28,083 bases of DNA, taken from positions 1-28,083 of the forward strand of contig CABQWP010000022.1 in assembly GCA_902467875.1 (NCBI GenBank). Direction: 5' to 3'. Source of the stretch: an uncultured Collinsella sp. (GTDB lineage: Bacteria; Actinomycetota; Coriobacteriia; Coriobacteriales; Coriobacteriaceae). The notes under the pieces are model-generated. The model had not been told where the DNA came from, made no database searches, and worked only from the letters and a program-made list of their open reading frames with translations. Both the position numbers and the translations under genes were made by a program. This document shows, piece after piece, positions 17,836-24,806 of this stretch (the first letter of the stretch is position 1; each line of letters begins with the position of its first letter).

Positions 17836-17858
17836 ATGATTGGCCGATTTTCAATCAT
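17836..17858 (+). terminator. Possible uvrC terminator
   Basis: ATGATTG (17836-17842) and CAATCAT (17852-17858) form a seven-pair stem with a nine-base loop, followed by TTATTTCG. The stem is AT-rich and the T-run short, so this is a weak candidate for the end of the ybaK-murJ-uvrC transcript. Confidence 0.4.
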
Positions 17859-17975
17859 TTATTTCGCGGCGATTACCTGTCGATTTCGGGTTTTATTAAC
17901 GCTAAAACGTTTGACTAGCCATGGTGAACAACCCTGCTATCCTGCGGGTTGACGATGACTGATATCTCACCTCGT

Positions 17976-18056
17976 CGATACATACTGTCTGGCGAATCGT
18001 TTGTCAATGAATTCGGTGAACGGTAGTAAATACCGTTCAAGCGTATGTATGTATCG
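17976..18056 (+). promoter_or_regulatory. Nested inverted repeats: candidate operator or three-way-junction leader RNA
   Basis: Outer arms CGATACATAC (17976-17985) and GTATGTATCG (18047-18056) are perfect complements. They enclose two further hairpins: CGAAT/ATTCG (17993-17997, 18011-18015) and the nine-base arms TGAACGGTA/TACCGTTCA (18017-18025, 18031-18039) with a five-base spacer. Drawn as RNA this is a three-way junction. The inner 23-base palindrome alone could instead be a dimeric repressor operator. It lies 120-200 bases before the binding-protein start. I do not recognise it as a known riboswitch class. Confidence 0.55.
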
Positions 18057-18175
18057 GTCGCCGAGCGCGGCACCTCAGTTGGGTTCGTCGGTAGGTAAGG
18101 TATATATCGTCCGCAAGTTGCGCGGGGGCAAGTCTAGGTGCTCCCGGGTAAGATTCTCTATTGATAGGAGAAGAC

Positions 18176-19789
18176 ATGGCCATCATCAACAAGGGTATGT
18201 CCAGGCGTTCGTTCCTCGGCCTCACCGGCAGCGTCGCTGCTGTCGCAGGGCTTGGTCTCACCGGCTGCGGTGGCAGCTCCAACGACGAGGGTTCCGCTTC
18301 CGGTTCCGCCGATTCCGCCAACCGTGGCGGCGGTGTGATTACCGCTGGTTCCGCTTACGCTCCGTCCAGCTTCGATCCCGCCAGCACCGGCTCCGCTGTG
18401 GGCCTGGGTGCTAACTGGCACGTCGTCGAGGGTCTCTACGGCATCGATTACCACGACTACAGCACCTTCAACGAGCTCGCCACCGACGATCCCAAGTCCG
18501 TGGACGACACTACCTTCGAGGTCACCATCCGCAAGGGCGCCAAGTTCTCCGATGGTACCGAGGTCACTGCTGACGACGTCGTCGCTTCCTACACCGCTTG
18601 CGCTGCTTCCGCTACCTATGCTCCGTTCTTCCAGCCCTTCGAGTCCATCGAGGCCAAGGATGCCAGCACTGTAACGGTCAAGACCAAGGTCCCCAACTTC
18701 TCCCTGCTCAAGGATCGTCTGGCCATCATCCGTGTTACCCCGGCTACTCAGTCCGAGGAGGATCGCGCCAAGCAGCCGATCGGTTCCGGCCCCTGGATGT
18801 ACGACTCTATCTCCGATACCGAGATCACCCTGGTTCCCAACCCCGAGTACAACGGTGAGTATGCTGCCGAGGATAAGAAGATCCAGTACAGCATCCTGAC
18901 CGACCCCACCGCTCGCGTTACCGCCCAGCAGGAAGGCTCCACGCTCGTTATGGAGCTCGTCACCGCTGACGCCGTCGACCAGCTCGAGAGCGCTGGCTGC
19001 AAGATCGACAACGTCCAGGGCTTCGGCACCCGCTTCATCATGTTCAACGTCGCCAAGGAGCCTTGGAACAACGTCAAGGTCCGTCAGGCCGTCATGTACG
19101 CGCTCGACACCGAGAAGATGATCACCAACACCTTCGCCGGCCTTGCCACCGCTGCCAGCTGCTACCTGCCCAAGAGCTTCACCAACTATCATGAGGCTTC
19201 CACGGTGTACAAGACCGACGCCAAGAAGGCCAAGAAGCTCATCGAGGAGTCCGGCATCACCCCGGGTGCCATCACCCTGCGCACCACCGACAACGAGCAG
19301 ATTAAGGGCATGGCCGCCCAGGTCAAGAACGACCTCGACGCTCTCGGCTTCGAGGTGACCATCCAGACCGATACCTCGCCGGCCACCTACGCTGCCATCG
19401 ACGGCGGCGAGGCCTACGATATCCTCCTTGCCCCTGGCGATCCGTCCTGCTTCGGCGCTGACCCCGACCTGCTGCTCAACTGGTGGTACGGCGACAACGT
19501 CTGGATGCAGACCCGTTGCCCGTGGAAGGAGTCCGCTGAGTGGGAGAAGCTCCACGGTCTCATGGACGAGGCTCTTGCCGCCGAGGGCGACGAGCAGCAG
19601 AAGAAGTGGAACGAGTGCTTCGACATCATCGCCGACAACGCTGTTCTGTACCCCGTTGTCCACGTCAAGACCGTCTCCGCTTCCTGGGACGATCCGTCTA
19701 CCGCGCCCAACGGCGAGGCCCTCGATGGCTTCAAGGGCATCGGCACGACGAGCATGTCCTTCAGGGGCGTCGCGACCGTCAAGGCCTAA
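18176..19789 (+). CDS. ABC transporter solute-binding lipoprotein, family 5 (probable sialic acid binding)
   Basis: A 537-residue extracytoplasmic binding protein of the SBP_bac_5 (peptide/nickel) family, the receptor of the ABC importer encoded next to it. The N-terminus has a twin-arginine motif, SRRSFLG (residues 9-15), then a hydrophobic stretch and a lipobox ending at C31 (LTGC), so it is a predicted Tat-exported lipoprotein; a Ser/Gly-rich linker follows. The body shows the family pattern (FNELATDDPKSVDDTTFEVTIRKGAKFSDGTEVTADDVVASY). ATG 18176 has GGAG five bases upstream. Codon use is strongly biased (nearly all Lys AAG, C-ending codons), which suggests high expression. Sialic acid as ligand is inferred from nanA, nanK and nanE downstream and from peptide-family sialic acid importers known in Haemophilus ducreyi and Corynebacterium glutamicum. 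Confidence 0.85.
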   Translation: MAIINKGMSRRSFLGLTGSVAAVAGLGLTGCGGSSNDEGSASGSADSANRGGGVITAGSAYAPSSFDPASTGSAVGLGANWHVVEGLYGIDYHDYSTFNELATDDPKSVDDTTFEVTIRKGAKFSDGTEVTADDVVASYTACAASATYAPFFQPFESIEAKDASTVTVKTKVPNFSLLKDRLAIIRVTPATQSEEDRAKQPIGSGPWMYDSISDTEITLVPNPEYNGEYAAEDKKIQYSILTDPTARVTAQQEGSTLVMELVTADAVDQLESAGCKIDNVQGFGTRFIMFNVAKEPWNNVKVRQAVMYALDTEKMITNTFAGLATAASCYLPKSFTNYHEASTVYKTDAKKAKKLIEESGITPGAITLRTTDNEQIKGMAAQVKNDLDALGFEVTIQTDTSPATYAAIDGGEAYDILLAPGDPSCFGADPDLLLNWWYGDNVWMQTRCPWKESAEWEKLHGLMDEALAAEGDEQQKKWNECFDIIADNAVLYPVVHVKTVSASWDDPSTAPNGEALDGFKGIGTTSMSFRGVATVKA

Positions 19790-19803
19790 GACTCGTTTGA
19801 GTC
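19790..19803 (+). repeat. Short hairpin after the binding-protein stop
   Basis: GACTC (19790-19794) and GAGTC (19799-19803) form a perfect stem with the loop GTTT, starting at the base after the TAA. It has no T-run and is probably a 3' end-protecting structure or part of the multi-hairpin gap. Confidence 0.5.
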
Positions 19804-19850
19804 ATATGTGGGGCGTCGGTCGTAAGGCAACGTCCTCATAGTTGAAACAA

Positions 19851-19882
19851 AGACCCGGGCGGCCTCGATGTCGCTCGGGTCT
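19851..19882 (+). terminator. Strong intercistronic hairpin, possible leaky terminator
   Basis: AGACCCG (19851-19857) pairs with CGGGTCT (19876-19882), and inner pairs (including G-U) extend the stem to about 13 pairs with a six-base loop. It is followed by TGTAAT rather than a real T-run. Between the binding-protein gene and the permease genes such a stem may reduce read-through or protect the upstream mRNA, so that the receptor is made in excess. Confidence 0.6.
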
Positions 19883-19886
19883 TGTA

Positions 19887-19904
19887 ATGAGTATCCATAC
19901 TCAT
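19887..19904 (+). repeat. Perfect 18-base palindrome before the permease gene
   Basis: ATGAGTAT and ATACTCAT flank CC. It immediately follows the stem at 19851-19882 and lies about 40 bases before the permease start. It could be a second hairpin of the intercistronic region or a protein-binding site. Confidence 0.5.
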
Positions 19905-19944
19905 ATACCAGTTGGTCCTACCGACAAAAGAAAGGGGAGAGAAC

Positions 19945-20901
19945 GTGAACAACTTTCTACGTTTGATTGGAAGGCGTCTCGTGGCGCTGCCGATCATGGC
20001 ATTGGGCGTCACCGTCCTGGTGTTCTTCCTTATGTCGTTCTCCAAGACCGACCCCGCCTATACGGCGTTGGGTGACGGTGCCTCGCCCGAGGCGGTTGCC
20101 GAGTACCATGAGAAGTATGGTCTGGACGACCCCTGGCCCGTGCGCTACGTGCGCTACATGGGCGATCTGATCCATGGTGACATGGGCACCTATGGTGCTG
20201 CTCGCAACTCCGTTGCCAAGCGCATCTCCACGGCCCTGCCCGTCACGATGCAGCTGACCTTCATCGGTCTTGCCATCGGCGCGGTCGTCTCGTTTTTGCT
20301 CGGCGTCATCGCGGCACTGTATCGCGATAAATGGCCGGACCAAGTGATCCGCGTCTTTTCCATCGCCGGCTTGGCAACCCCGTCGTTCTGGCTTGCCGTT
20401 CTGTTGATTCTGCTGTTCTCTTCCTACCTTAAGGTGCTCCCGGCATCCGGTGCTCTGCCTCACTTCACCACCAACCCGGCTGGCTATCTGGGACGTATGA
20501 TCATGCCCGCTATCGCTCTGGCATTCCCGCTGACGGGCCAGATGACTCGTATCGTGCGTACCGCCATGGTTGAGGAGCTCGACAAGGACTACGTCCGCAT
20601 GGCCCGTGGCGCCGGCGTTCCCGAGAAGGTCGTCGTCGGCATCAACGTTTTGCGCAACGCGCTGATCACCCCGGTCACCACCCTCGGTCTTAAGATCGGT
20701 TACCTTATGGGCGGCGCCGTCGTCATCGAGGTCATCTTCAACCTCCCCGGCATGGGTACTGCGATTCTGCAGGGCGTTCAGGGCAACGAGGCGAACCTGG
20801 TTCAGGGCGTCGTCATCGTCGTTGCTCTTGCCTTCATCATCATCAACATCGTGGTTGACATGCTCTACCTGCTCATCAACCCGCGCATCAGGACGGTGTA
20901 G
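19945..20901 (+). CDS. ABC transporter permease, DppB/OppB type
   Basis: The 318-residue product is the first membrane subunit of the importer. It starts with the typical N-terminal helix (RLIGRRLVALPIMALGVTVLVFFLM), continues with five further hydrophobic segments, and has the cytoplasmic coupling (EAA) loop EELDKDYVRMARGAGVPEK, which docks onto the ATPase. Size and topology match DppB-type permeases (about 310-340 residues). GTG at 19945 is selected because AAAGGGGAG ends five bases upstream. It is separated from the binding-protein gene by 155 bases with three hairpins and from the next gene by three bases. Confidence 0.9.
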   Translation: MNNFLRLIGRRLVALPIMALGVTVLVFFLMSFSKTDPAYTALGDGASPEAVAEYHEKYGLDDPWPVRYVRYMGDLIHGDMGTYGAARNSVAKRISTALPVTMQLTFIGLAIGAVVSFLLGVIAALYRDKWPDQVIRVFSIAGLATPSFWLAVLLILLFSSYLKVLPASGALPHFTTNPAGYLGRMIMPAIALAFPLTGQMTRIVRTAMVEELDKDYVRMARGAGVPEKVVVGINVLRNALITPVTTLGLKIGYLMGGAVVIEVIFNLPGMGTAILQGVQGNEANLVQGVVIVVALAFIIINIVVDMLYLLINPRIRTV

Positions 20902-20904
20902 ATT

Positions 20905-22920
20905 ATGGTAAAGATTCGAGAGAAGCAAACCGAGCAGCTCGAGAAGGCTGCCTCCAAGGGGCTCAAGCTCGGTGGCTGGAAGAAGATGACGCTGTCTTCT
21001 AAGATTGCCGCCGTCGTGCTGGTGTTGGTCGCCCTGACCGCGATTCTGGCGCCCCTTCTTGCCCCCTATAGCCCGGTCGAGATTTTCACTGCTCGCCAGG
21101 CTCCCGGCAATGGATTTATCTTCGGTACCGACGATAAGGGCCGCGACATCCTGTCGCGTATGCTTTACGGTGGCCGTTACTCGCTGATCATCGGCTTCGG
21201 TGCTACTGCCATGGCTCTGGTCTGCGGCTCGGTCGTGGGCGCCCTCGCGGCGGTTTCGCGCAAGTCCGTTTCCGAGGCGATCATGCGCATCCTGGACATC
21301 ATCATGTCCATCCCGGGCATCGCCCTCGCTGCCGTCTTCGTCTCCATCCTGGGCAATTCCGTGCCGTCGATCATCTTCGCCATTGGCTTTATGTACACTC
21401 CGCAGATTGCCCGTATCGTGCGCGCCAACATCGTGTCCGAGTACGGCGAGGACTATGTCCGCGCGGTCATCGTTTCCGGCGCCAAGGCTCCGTGGATTTT
21501 GATCAAGCATGTTCTGCGTAACTGCATCGCCCCGATCATGGTCTTCACCGTTACCCTGGTCGCCGACGCCATCATCTTCGAGGCCTCGCTGACCTTTATC
21601 GGCGCTGGTATCCAGGAGCCCACCGCTACCTGGGGCAACATCCTCGCCGACGCCCGCGGTGGCGTGCTCGCTGGCCGTTGGTGGCAGGCGCTGTTCCCGG
21701 GTCTGGCTATCATGATCACCTGCCTGGCGCTCAACATCCTCTCCGAGGGCATTACCGACGCCATGGCCGCTGCTCCCTCCGCCGCCCTGGATCCGACCGA
21801 TTCCTCCAAGCGCCGCGAGGCCGACCTGCTGGTCTCCGACCCTGTTCGCGCTTACAAGGAGCAGGCTCAGTCCCTGTCCGCCCGTCTTGGCGCCCTGCGC
21901 GATGTCGAGCTCAAGCGTAACGACCGCCATGTGCCCGATGAGTCCGTTGAGCCGATCCTTTCGGTCCGTGATTTCTGCATCCAGTTTGAGCACCACGGTG
22001 ATATCAACGTCGTCGATCATGTCAACTTTGATGTCCGTCCTGGCCAGACCATGGGCCTGGTCGGTGAGTCCGGCTGCGGTAAGTCCATCACTACGCTGGC
22101 CATCATGGGCCTGACCGACGATGACGAGCATCTTTCCGGTGAGGTTCTCTGGGAGGGCCGCGACCTGCTCAAGATGAGCAAGAAGGAGTGGTTCGGCCTG
22201 CGCGGTACCGATATCGCCATGGTCTATCAGGACGCCCTGTCCTCGCTCAACCCCTCCATGCTCATTTCCGCCCAGATGAAGCAGCTCACCAAGCGCGGCG
22301 GTACCCGTAGCGCCGAGGAGCTCCTGGAGCTCGTGGGCCTCGACCCCAAGCGTACGCTCGAGAGCTATCCGCATGAGCTTTCCGGTGGTCAGCGTCAGCG
22401 CGTTCTGATCGCTATGGCCCTTACCCGCGACCCCAAACTGGTCATCTGCGACGAGCCCACGACCGCTCTGGACGTTACCGTCCAGAAGCAGGTCATCAAG
22501 CTGCTTAACGATCTTCAGGCCAAGCTCGGCTTTGCCATGATCTTCGTTTCGCACGACCTGGCACTGGTCGCCGAGGTCGCTCATAACATCACGGTTATGT
22601 ACGCCGGCCAGGTTATCGAGCAGGCGCCCACCAAGGAGCTGCTCACCAACCCGATTCACGAGTACACCCGCGGCCTTCTGGGTTCCGTCCTGTCCATCGA
22701 GAGCGGTTCGGGCCGCCTGCACCAGGTGCCCGGCGCCGTTCCGAGCCCGCGCGATTTCCCCAAGGGCGATCGCTTCGCACCCCGCTCGAGCCATCCGCGC
22801 ATTGGCCTGGACACCCGTCCGGTCTTCAAGCGCGTGCCCGGCACCGAGCACTTCTATTCCGAGCTCCCCGACGAGGTGCTCAAGGCAAATGGTTTGACCC
22901 CTCACGCGGAGGTGATGTAG
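20905..22920 (+). CDS. ABC transporter fusion: DppC-type permease plus DppD-type ATPase
   Basis: A single 671-residue protein joins two subunits that are usually separate. Residues 1 to about 290 are a DppC-type permease with six hydrophobic segments and the EAA loop EYGEDYVRAVIVSGAKAPW. A polar linker (about 291-350, with DPTDSSKRREADLL) leads into an ABC ATPase: Walker A GESGCGKS (residues 387-394), Q-loop YQDALSSLNPSM, signature LSGGQRQRV, Walker B LVICDEPTTALD, H-loop VSHDLA. The C-terminal oligopeptide-type extension (IHEYTRGLLGSVLS) is present. The reading frame is continuous with no stop between the parts, and actinobacteria are known to have such permease/ATP-binding fusions, so a sequencing artefact is unlikely. 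Confidence 0.92.
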   Translation: MVKIREKQTEQLEKAASKGLKLGGWKKMTLSSKIAAVVLVLVALTAILAPLLAPYSPVEIFTARQAPGNGFIFGTDDKGRDILSRMLYGGRYSLIIGFGATAMALVCGSVVGALAAVSRKSVSEAIMRILDIIMSIPGIALAAVFVSILGNSVPSIIFAIGFMYTPQIARIVRANIVSEYGEDYVRAVIVSGAKAPWILIKHVLRNCIAPIMVFTVTLVADAIIFEASLTFIGAGIQEPTATWGNILADARGGVLAGRWWQALFPGLAIMITCLALNILSEGITDAMAAAPSAALDPTDSSKRREADLLVSDPVRAYKEQAQSLSARLGALRDVELKRNDRHVPDESVEPILSVRDFCIQFEHHGDINVVDHVNFDVRPGQTMGLVGESGCGKSITTLAIMGLTDDDEHLSGEVLWEGRDLLKMSKKEWFGLRGTDIAMVYQDALSSLNPSMLISAQMKQLTKRGGTRSAEELLELVGLDPKRTLESYPHELSGGQRQRVLIAMALTRDPKLVICDEPTTALDVTVQKQVIKLLNDLQAKLGFAMIFVSHDLALVAEVAHNITVMYAGQVIEQAPTKELLTNPIHEYTRGLLGSVLSIESGSGRLHQVPGAVPSPRDFPKGDRFAPRSSHPRIGLDTRPVFKRVPGTEHFYSELPDEVLKANGLTPHAEVM

Positions 22921-23748
22921 ATGAGCGAGACCGCAGTCAACGGCGTCGAGCCGATCATCTTCCTTGATGACGTTCACGTCACCTTTAGGACCCGTACCGG
23001 CTCGATTCTGCACCCCAACCTGGTTCACGCCGTCCAGGGTGTAACGATTAAGCTCATGCCCGGACAGACCATCGGCATCGTCGGCGAGTCCGGTTGCGGA
23101 AAGTCCACCACCGCCAACGTCATGTGCGGCCTGCAGGCTCCCACGAGCGGCAAGGTCTACTTTAAGGGCAAGGACGTTACCAAACGTACCGCCGAGGACC
23201 GTCGCCACATGGGTCGCGTCATCTCGGTCGTGTTCCAGAACCCGGCCACGGCGCTCAATCCCCGCATGGTCGTTCGCGAGCAACTGCTCGACCCCATGCG
23301 CGTCCACAACCTGGGTACCGAGGCCGAGCAGGAGAAGCGCGTCAAGGAGCTCTTGGAGCTCACCGGTCTGCCCAGCTCCGCCGCCGAGGTTCTTCCCGGC
23401 CAGCTTTCGGGCGGCCAGCGCCAGCGCGTCGCAATTGCGCGCGCCCTGTCGCTGAACCCCGATGCCATCATCGCCGACGAGCCCACCTCGGCTCTGGACG
23501 TTTCGGTCCGCGCGCAGATTCTGAACCTGCTGACCGACCTTAAGAAGGAGCTCGGCCTGGCCATGGTGTTCATCAGCCATGACATCCAGACGGTCCGCTA
23601 TATCTCTGACGACATCATCGTTATGAATGGCGGCAAGATCGTCGAGCAGGGCGAGGCCAAGCAGGTCTTCCAGCACCCTCAGGACCCCTACACCAAGATG
23701 CTGCTCGGCGCTGCGCCGTCGCTGCTGCATCCCAAGCTCGGCGAGTAG
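22921..23748 (+). CDS. ABC transporter ATP-binding protein, DppF/OppF type
   Basis: This 275-residue protein is the second ATPase of the importer and would pair with the ATPase half of the preceding fusion protein. Visible motifs are Walker A GESGCGKST (residues 55-63), the Q-loop FQNPATALNPRM, signature LSGGQRQRVAIARAL, Walker B IIADEPTSALD and H-loop ISHD. The C-terminal HPQDPYTKMLL segment is the oligopeptide-type extension. Its ATG directly follows the TAG of the upstream gene, so translation is probably coupled. It completes a full five-domain peptide-family ABC system in four genes. Confidence 0.92.
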   Translation: MSETAVNGVEPIIFLDDVHVTFRTRTGSILHPNLVHAVQGVTIKLMPGQTIGIVGESGCGKSTTANVMCGLQAPTSGKVYFKGKDVTKRTAEDRRHMGRVISVVFQNPATALNPRMVVREQLLDPMRVHNLGTEAEQEKRVKELLELTGLPSSAAEVLPGQLSGGQRQRVAIARALSLNPDAIIADEPTSALDVSVRAQILNLLTDLKKELGLAMVFISHDIQTVRYISDDIIVMNGGKIVEQGEAKQVFQHPQDPYTKMLLGAAPSLLHPKLGE

Positions 23749-23764
23749 CCTCGCTTTCCCTCCC

Positions 23765-23792
23765 GTGCGCCCGGTTCCCTTGCCGGGCGCAC
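23765..23792 (+). terminator. Intercistronic hairpin after the transporter genes
   Basis: GTGCGCCCGG (23765-23774) pairs perfectly with CCGGGCGCAC (23783-23792) around an eight-base loop, 16 bases after the ATPase stop. No T-run follows, so a role in mRNA stabilisation or partial termination between transporter and catabolic genes is more likely than full termination. Confidence 0.55.
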
Positions 23793-23828
23793 CTCCGTTG
23801 CGATTTCGAAAGGTTGGGTTCACGAGCC

Positions 23829-24806
23829 ATGCCAAGTGCTCAGGAGCTACAACAGCAATTTGGTGAATATCGAGGCGCTATGCCCCGTCCATCGGATTTC
23901 GATCTCTTTTGGAAGGACCGCATGGCCGAGGCCGACGCCGTCGAGCTCGACTATGCGATTGAGGCGGCTTCGGTTGCGGATTCCGCGACCTGTCGGTTTT
24001 TCGACCTCTGGTATACCGGCATGTGCGGTGCACGCCTGCATGCCAAGTATCTCCAGCCGGTTTCGGACGAGCCCGTGCCGCTGGTGCTACAGTTCCACGG
24101 CTATCCGGGTGCAAGCCGCAGCTGGTTCGAGCAGGCGTCGTTTGCGGGCATGGGCATGGCACTCATCGCTCTCGATTGTCCTGGCCAGGGTGGCCCCTCC
24201 GAGGATATTGGTGGATTTGAAGGCACGACGGTTGCTGGGCATATCGTCGCCGGTATCGACGGCGACCCGGCCAATCTTTACTATGTCCGCTTGCACCAGG
24301 ATATCCGCATTCTGTGCCGTATTGTTCGCGAGCTCGAGGGCATCGATCTTTCCCGCGTATTTGTGAACGGCGCATCGCAGGGCGGCGGTTTGGGCATTGC
24401 GACCTGCGCGCTTAATAGTGAGCTTATCAATCGCGCTGCCATCCTCTATCCCTTCCTGTCGGATTTCCGCCTTGTTTGGGATCTGGATGCCGACGATATC
24501 GCTTATGAAGGCCTGCGTTATTGGTCGCGTTGGTTTGACGAGGACTCGACTCGTATTGAGGAGGCCTATGCCAAACTGGCGTACTTCGATTCCAAGAACT
24601 TTGCCCCCATGGTCAAATGCCCCGTGCTGTTTGGCACGGGCACAGCCGATATCGTCTGTCCGCCGGCGACGCAGTTTGCGGTCTACAACAATCTGGCCTG
24701 TGAGAAGCGACGCGAGTTCTTTGAGGGCTTTGGCCACGAGGAGATTCAGGACTTTGACGATCTGATCATTCCGTTTTTCTGCGAGGGAGGGGAGGCTCAT
24801 GTCTAA
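23829..24806 (+). CDS. CE7 family carbohydrate esterase (acetyl xylan esterase-like), probable sialate O-acetylesterase
   Basis: A 325-residue alpha/beta hydrolase of carbohydrate esterase family 7. No signal peptide is seen, so it acts in the cytoplasm. The catalytic triad is visible: S183 in NGASQGGG, D274 in GTADIVCPP and H303 in GFGHEE. The oxyanion-side motif HGYPG and the CPGQGG segment are also typical. The family removes acetyl groups from various small sugars; here, between a sialic acid transporter and nanA, deacetylation of O-acetylated sialic acid is the likely role, and an Axe-type esterase is also found with pneumococcal sialic acid genes (from memory). The start is uncertain: ATG 23829 is preferred, but the nearest purine-rich site (AAAGG) is 15 bases upstream and next to an in-frame TTG at 23814. 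Confidence 0.85.
   Translation: MPSAQELQQQFGEYRGAMPRPSDFDLFWKDRMAEADAVELDYAIEAASVADSATCRFFDLWYTGMCGARLHAKYLQPVSDEPVPLVLQFHGYPGASRSWFEQASFAGMGMALIALDCPGQGGPSEDIGGFEGTTVAGHIVAGIDGDPANLYYVRLHQDIRILCRIVRELEGIDLSRVFVNGASQGGGLGIATCALNSELINRAAILYPFLSDFRLVWDLDADDIAYEGLRYWSRWFDEDSTRIEEAYAKLAYFDSKNFAPMVKCPVLFGTGTADIVCPPATQFAVYNNLACEKRREFFEGFGHEEIQDFDDLIIPFFCEGGEAHV

Larger units (their letters stand above)
17811..18175 (+). other. Intergenic region and probable leader of the sialic acid operon
   Basis: This 365-base gap contains no convincing gene. Its first ~130 bases are AT-rich, with a weak hairpin at 17836-17858. An extended -10-like sequence, TGCTATCCT, is at 17935-17943; alternative promoters could use TTGTCA (18001-18006) or TATATA (18101-18106). 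Between 17976 and 18056 lie nested inverted repeats, described separately. The ribosome-binding site of the next gene (GGAG, 18167-18170) sits in the sequence TTCTCTATTGATAGGAGAA, whose halves can pair and might occlude it. Confidence 0.6.

Noticed and set aside
18043..18055. GTATGTATGTATC as a microsatellite
   Set aside because: Only about three GTAT units; its pairing with CGATACATAC upstream is the more meaningful property.
17976..18056. Purine-type riboswitch, since it is a three-way junction
   Set aside because: The conserved junction bases of purine riboswitches (the TATA, TCTAC-type and CCNTAAA...GACTA segments) are not present in the right places.
18158..19663. Minus-strand frame of about 500 codons opposite the binding-protein gene
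   Set aside because: Low-complexity Gly/Val/Leu translation with no motif; a shadow of the biased codon use of the + strand gene.
20905..22920. Frameshift or assembly fusion of two ABC genes
   Set aside because: The frame is continuous, the linker is in frame and polar, and such fusions are known in actinobacteria.
19957..23835. A very long open frame (1292 codons) on the minus strand opposite the transporter genes
   Set aside because: It is antisense to four clearly identified ABC transporter genes. Its openness follows from their strongly C/G-ending codon usage, and its translation is rich in Asp, Gly, His, Gln and Leu without any recognisable domain.
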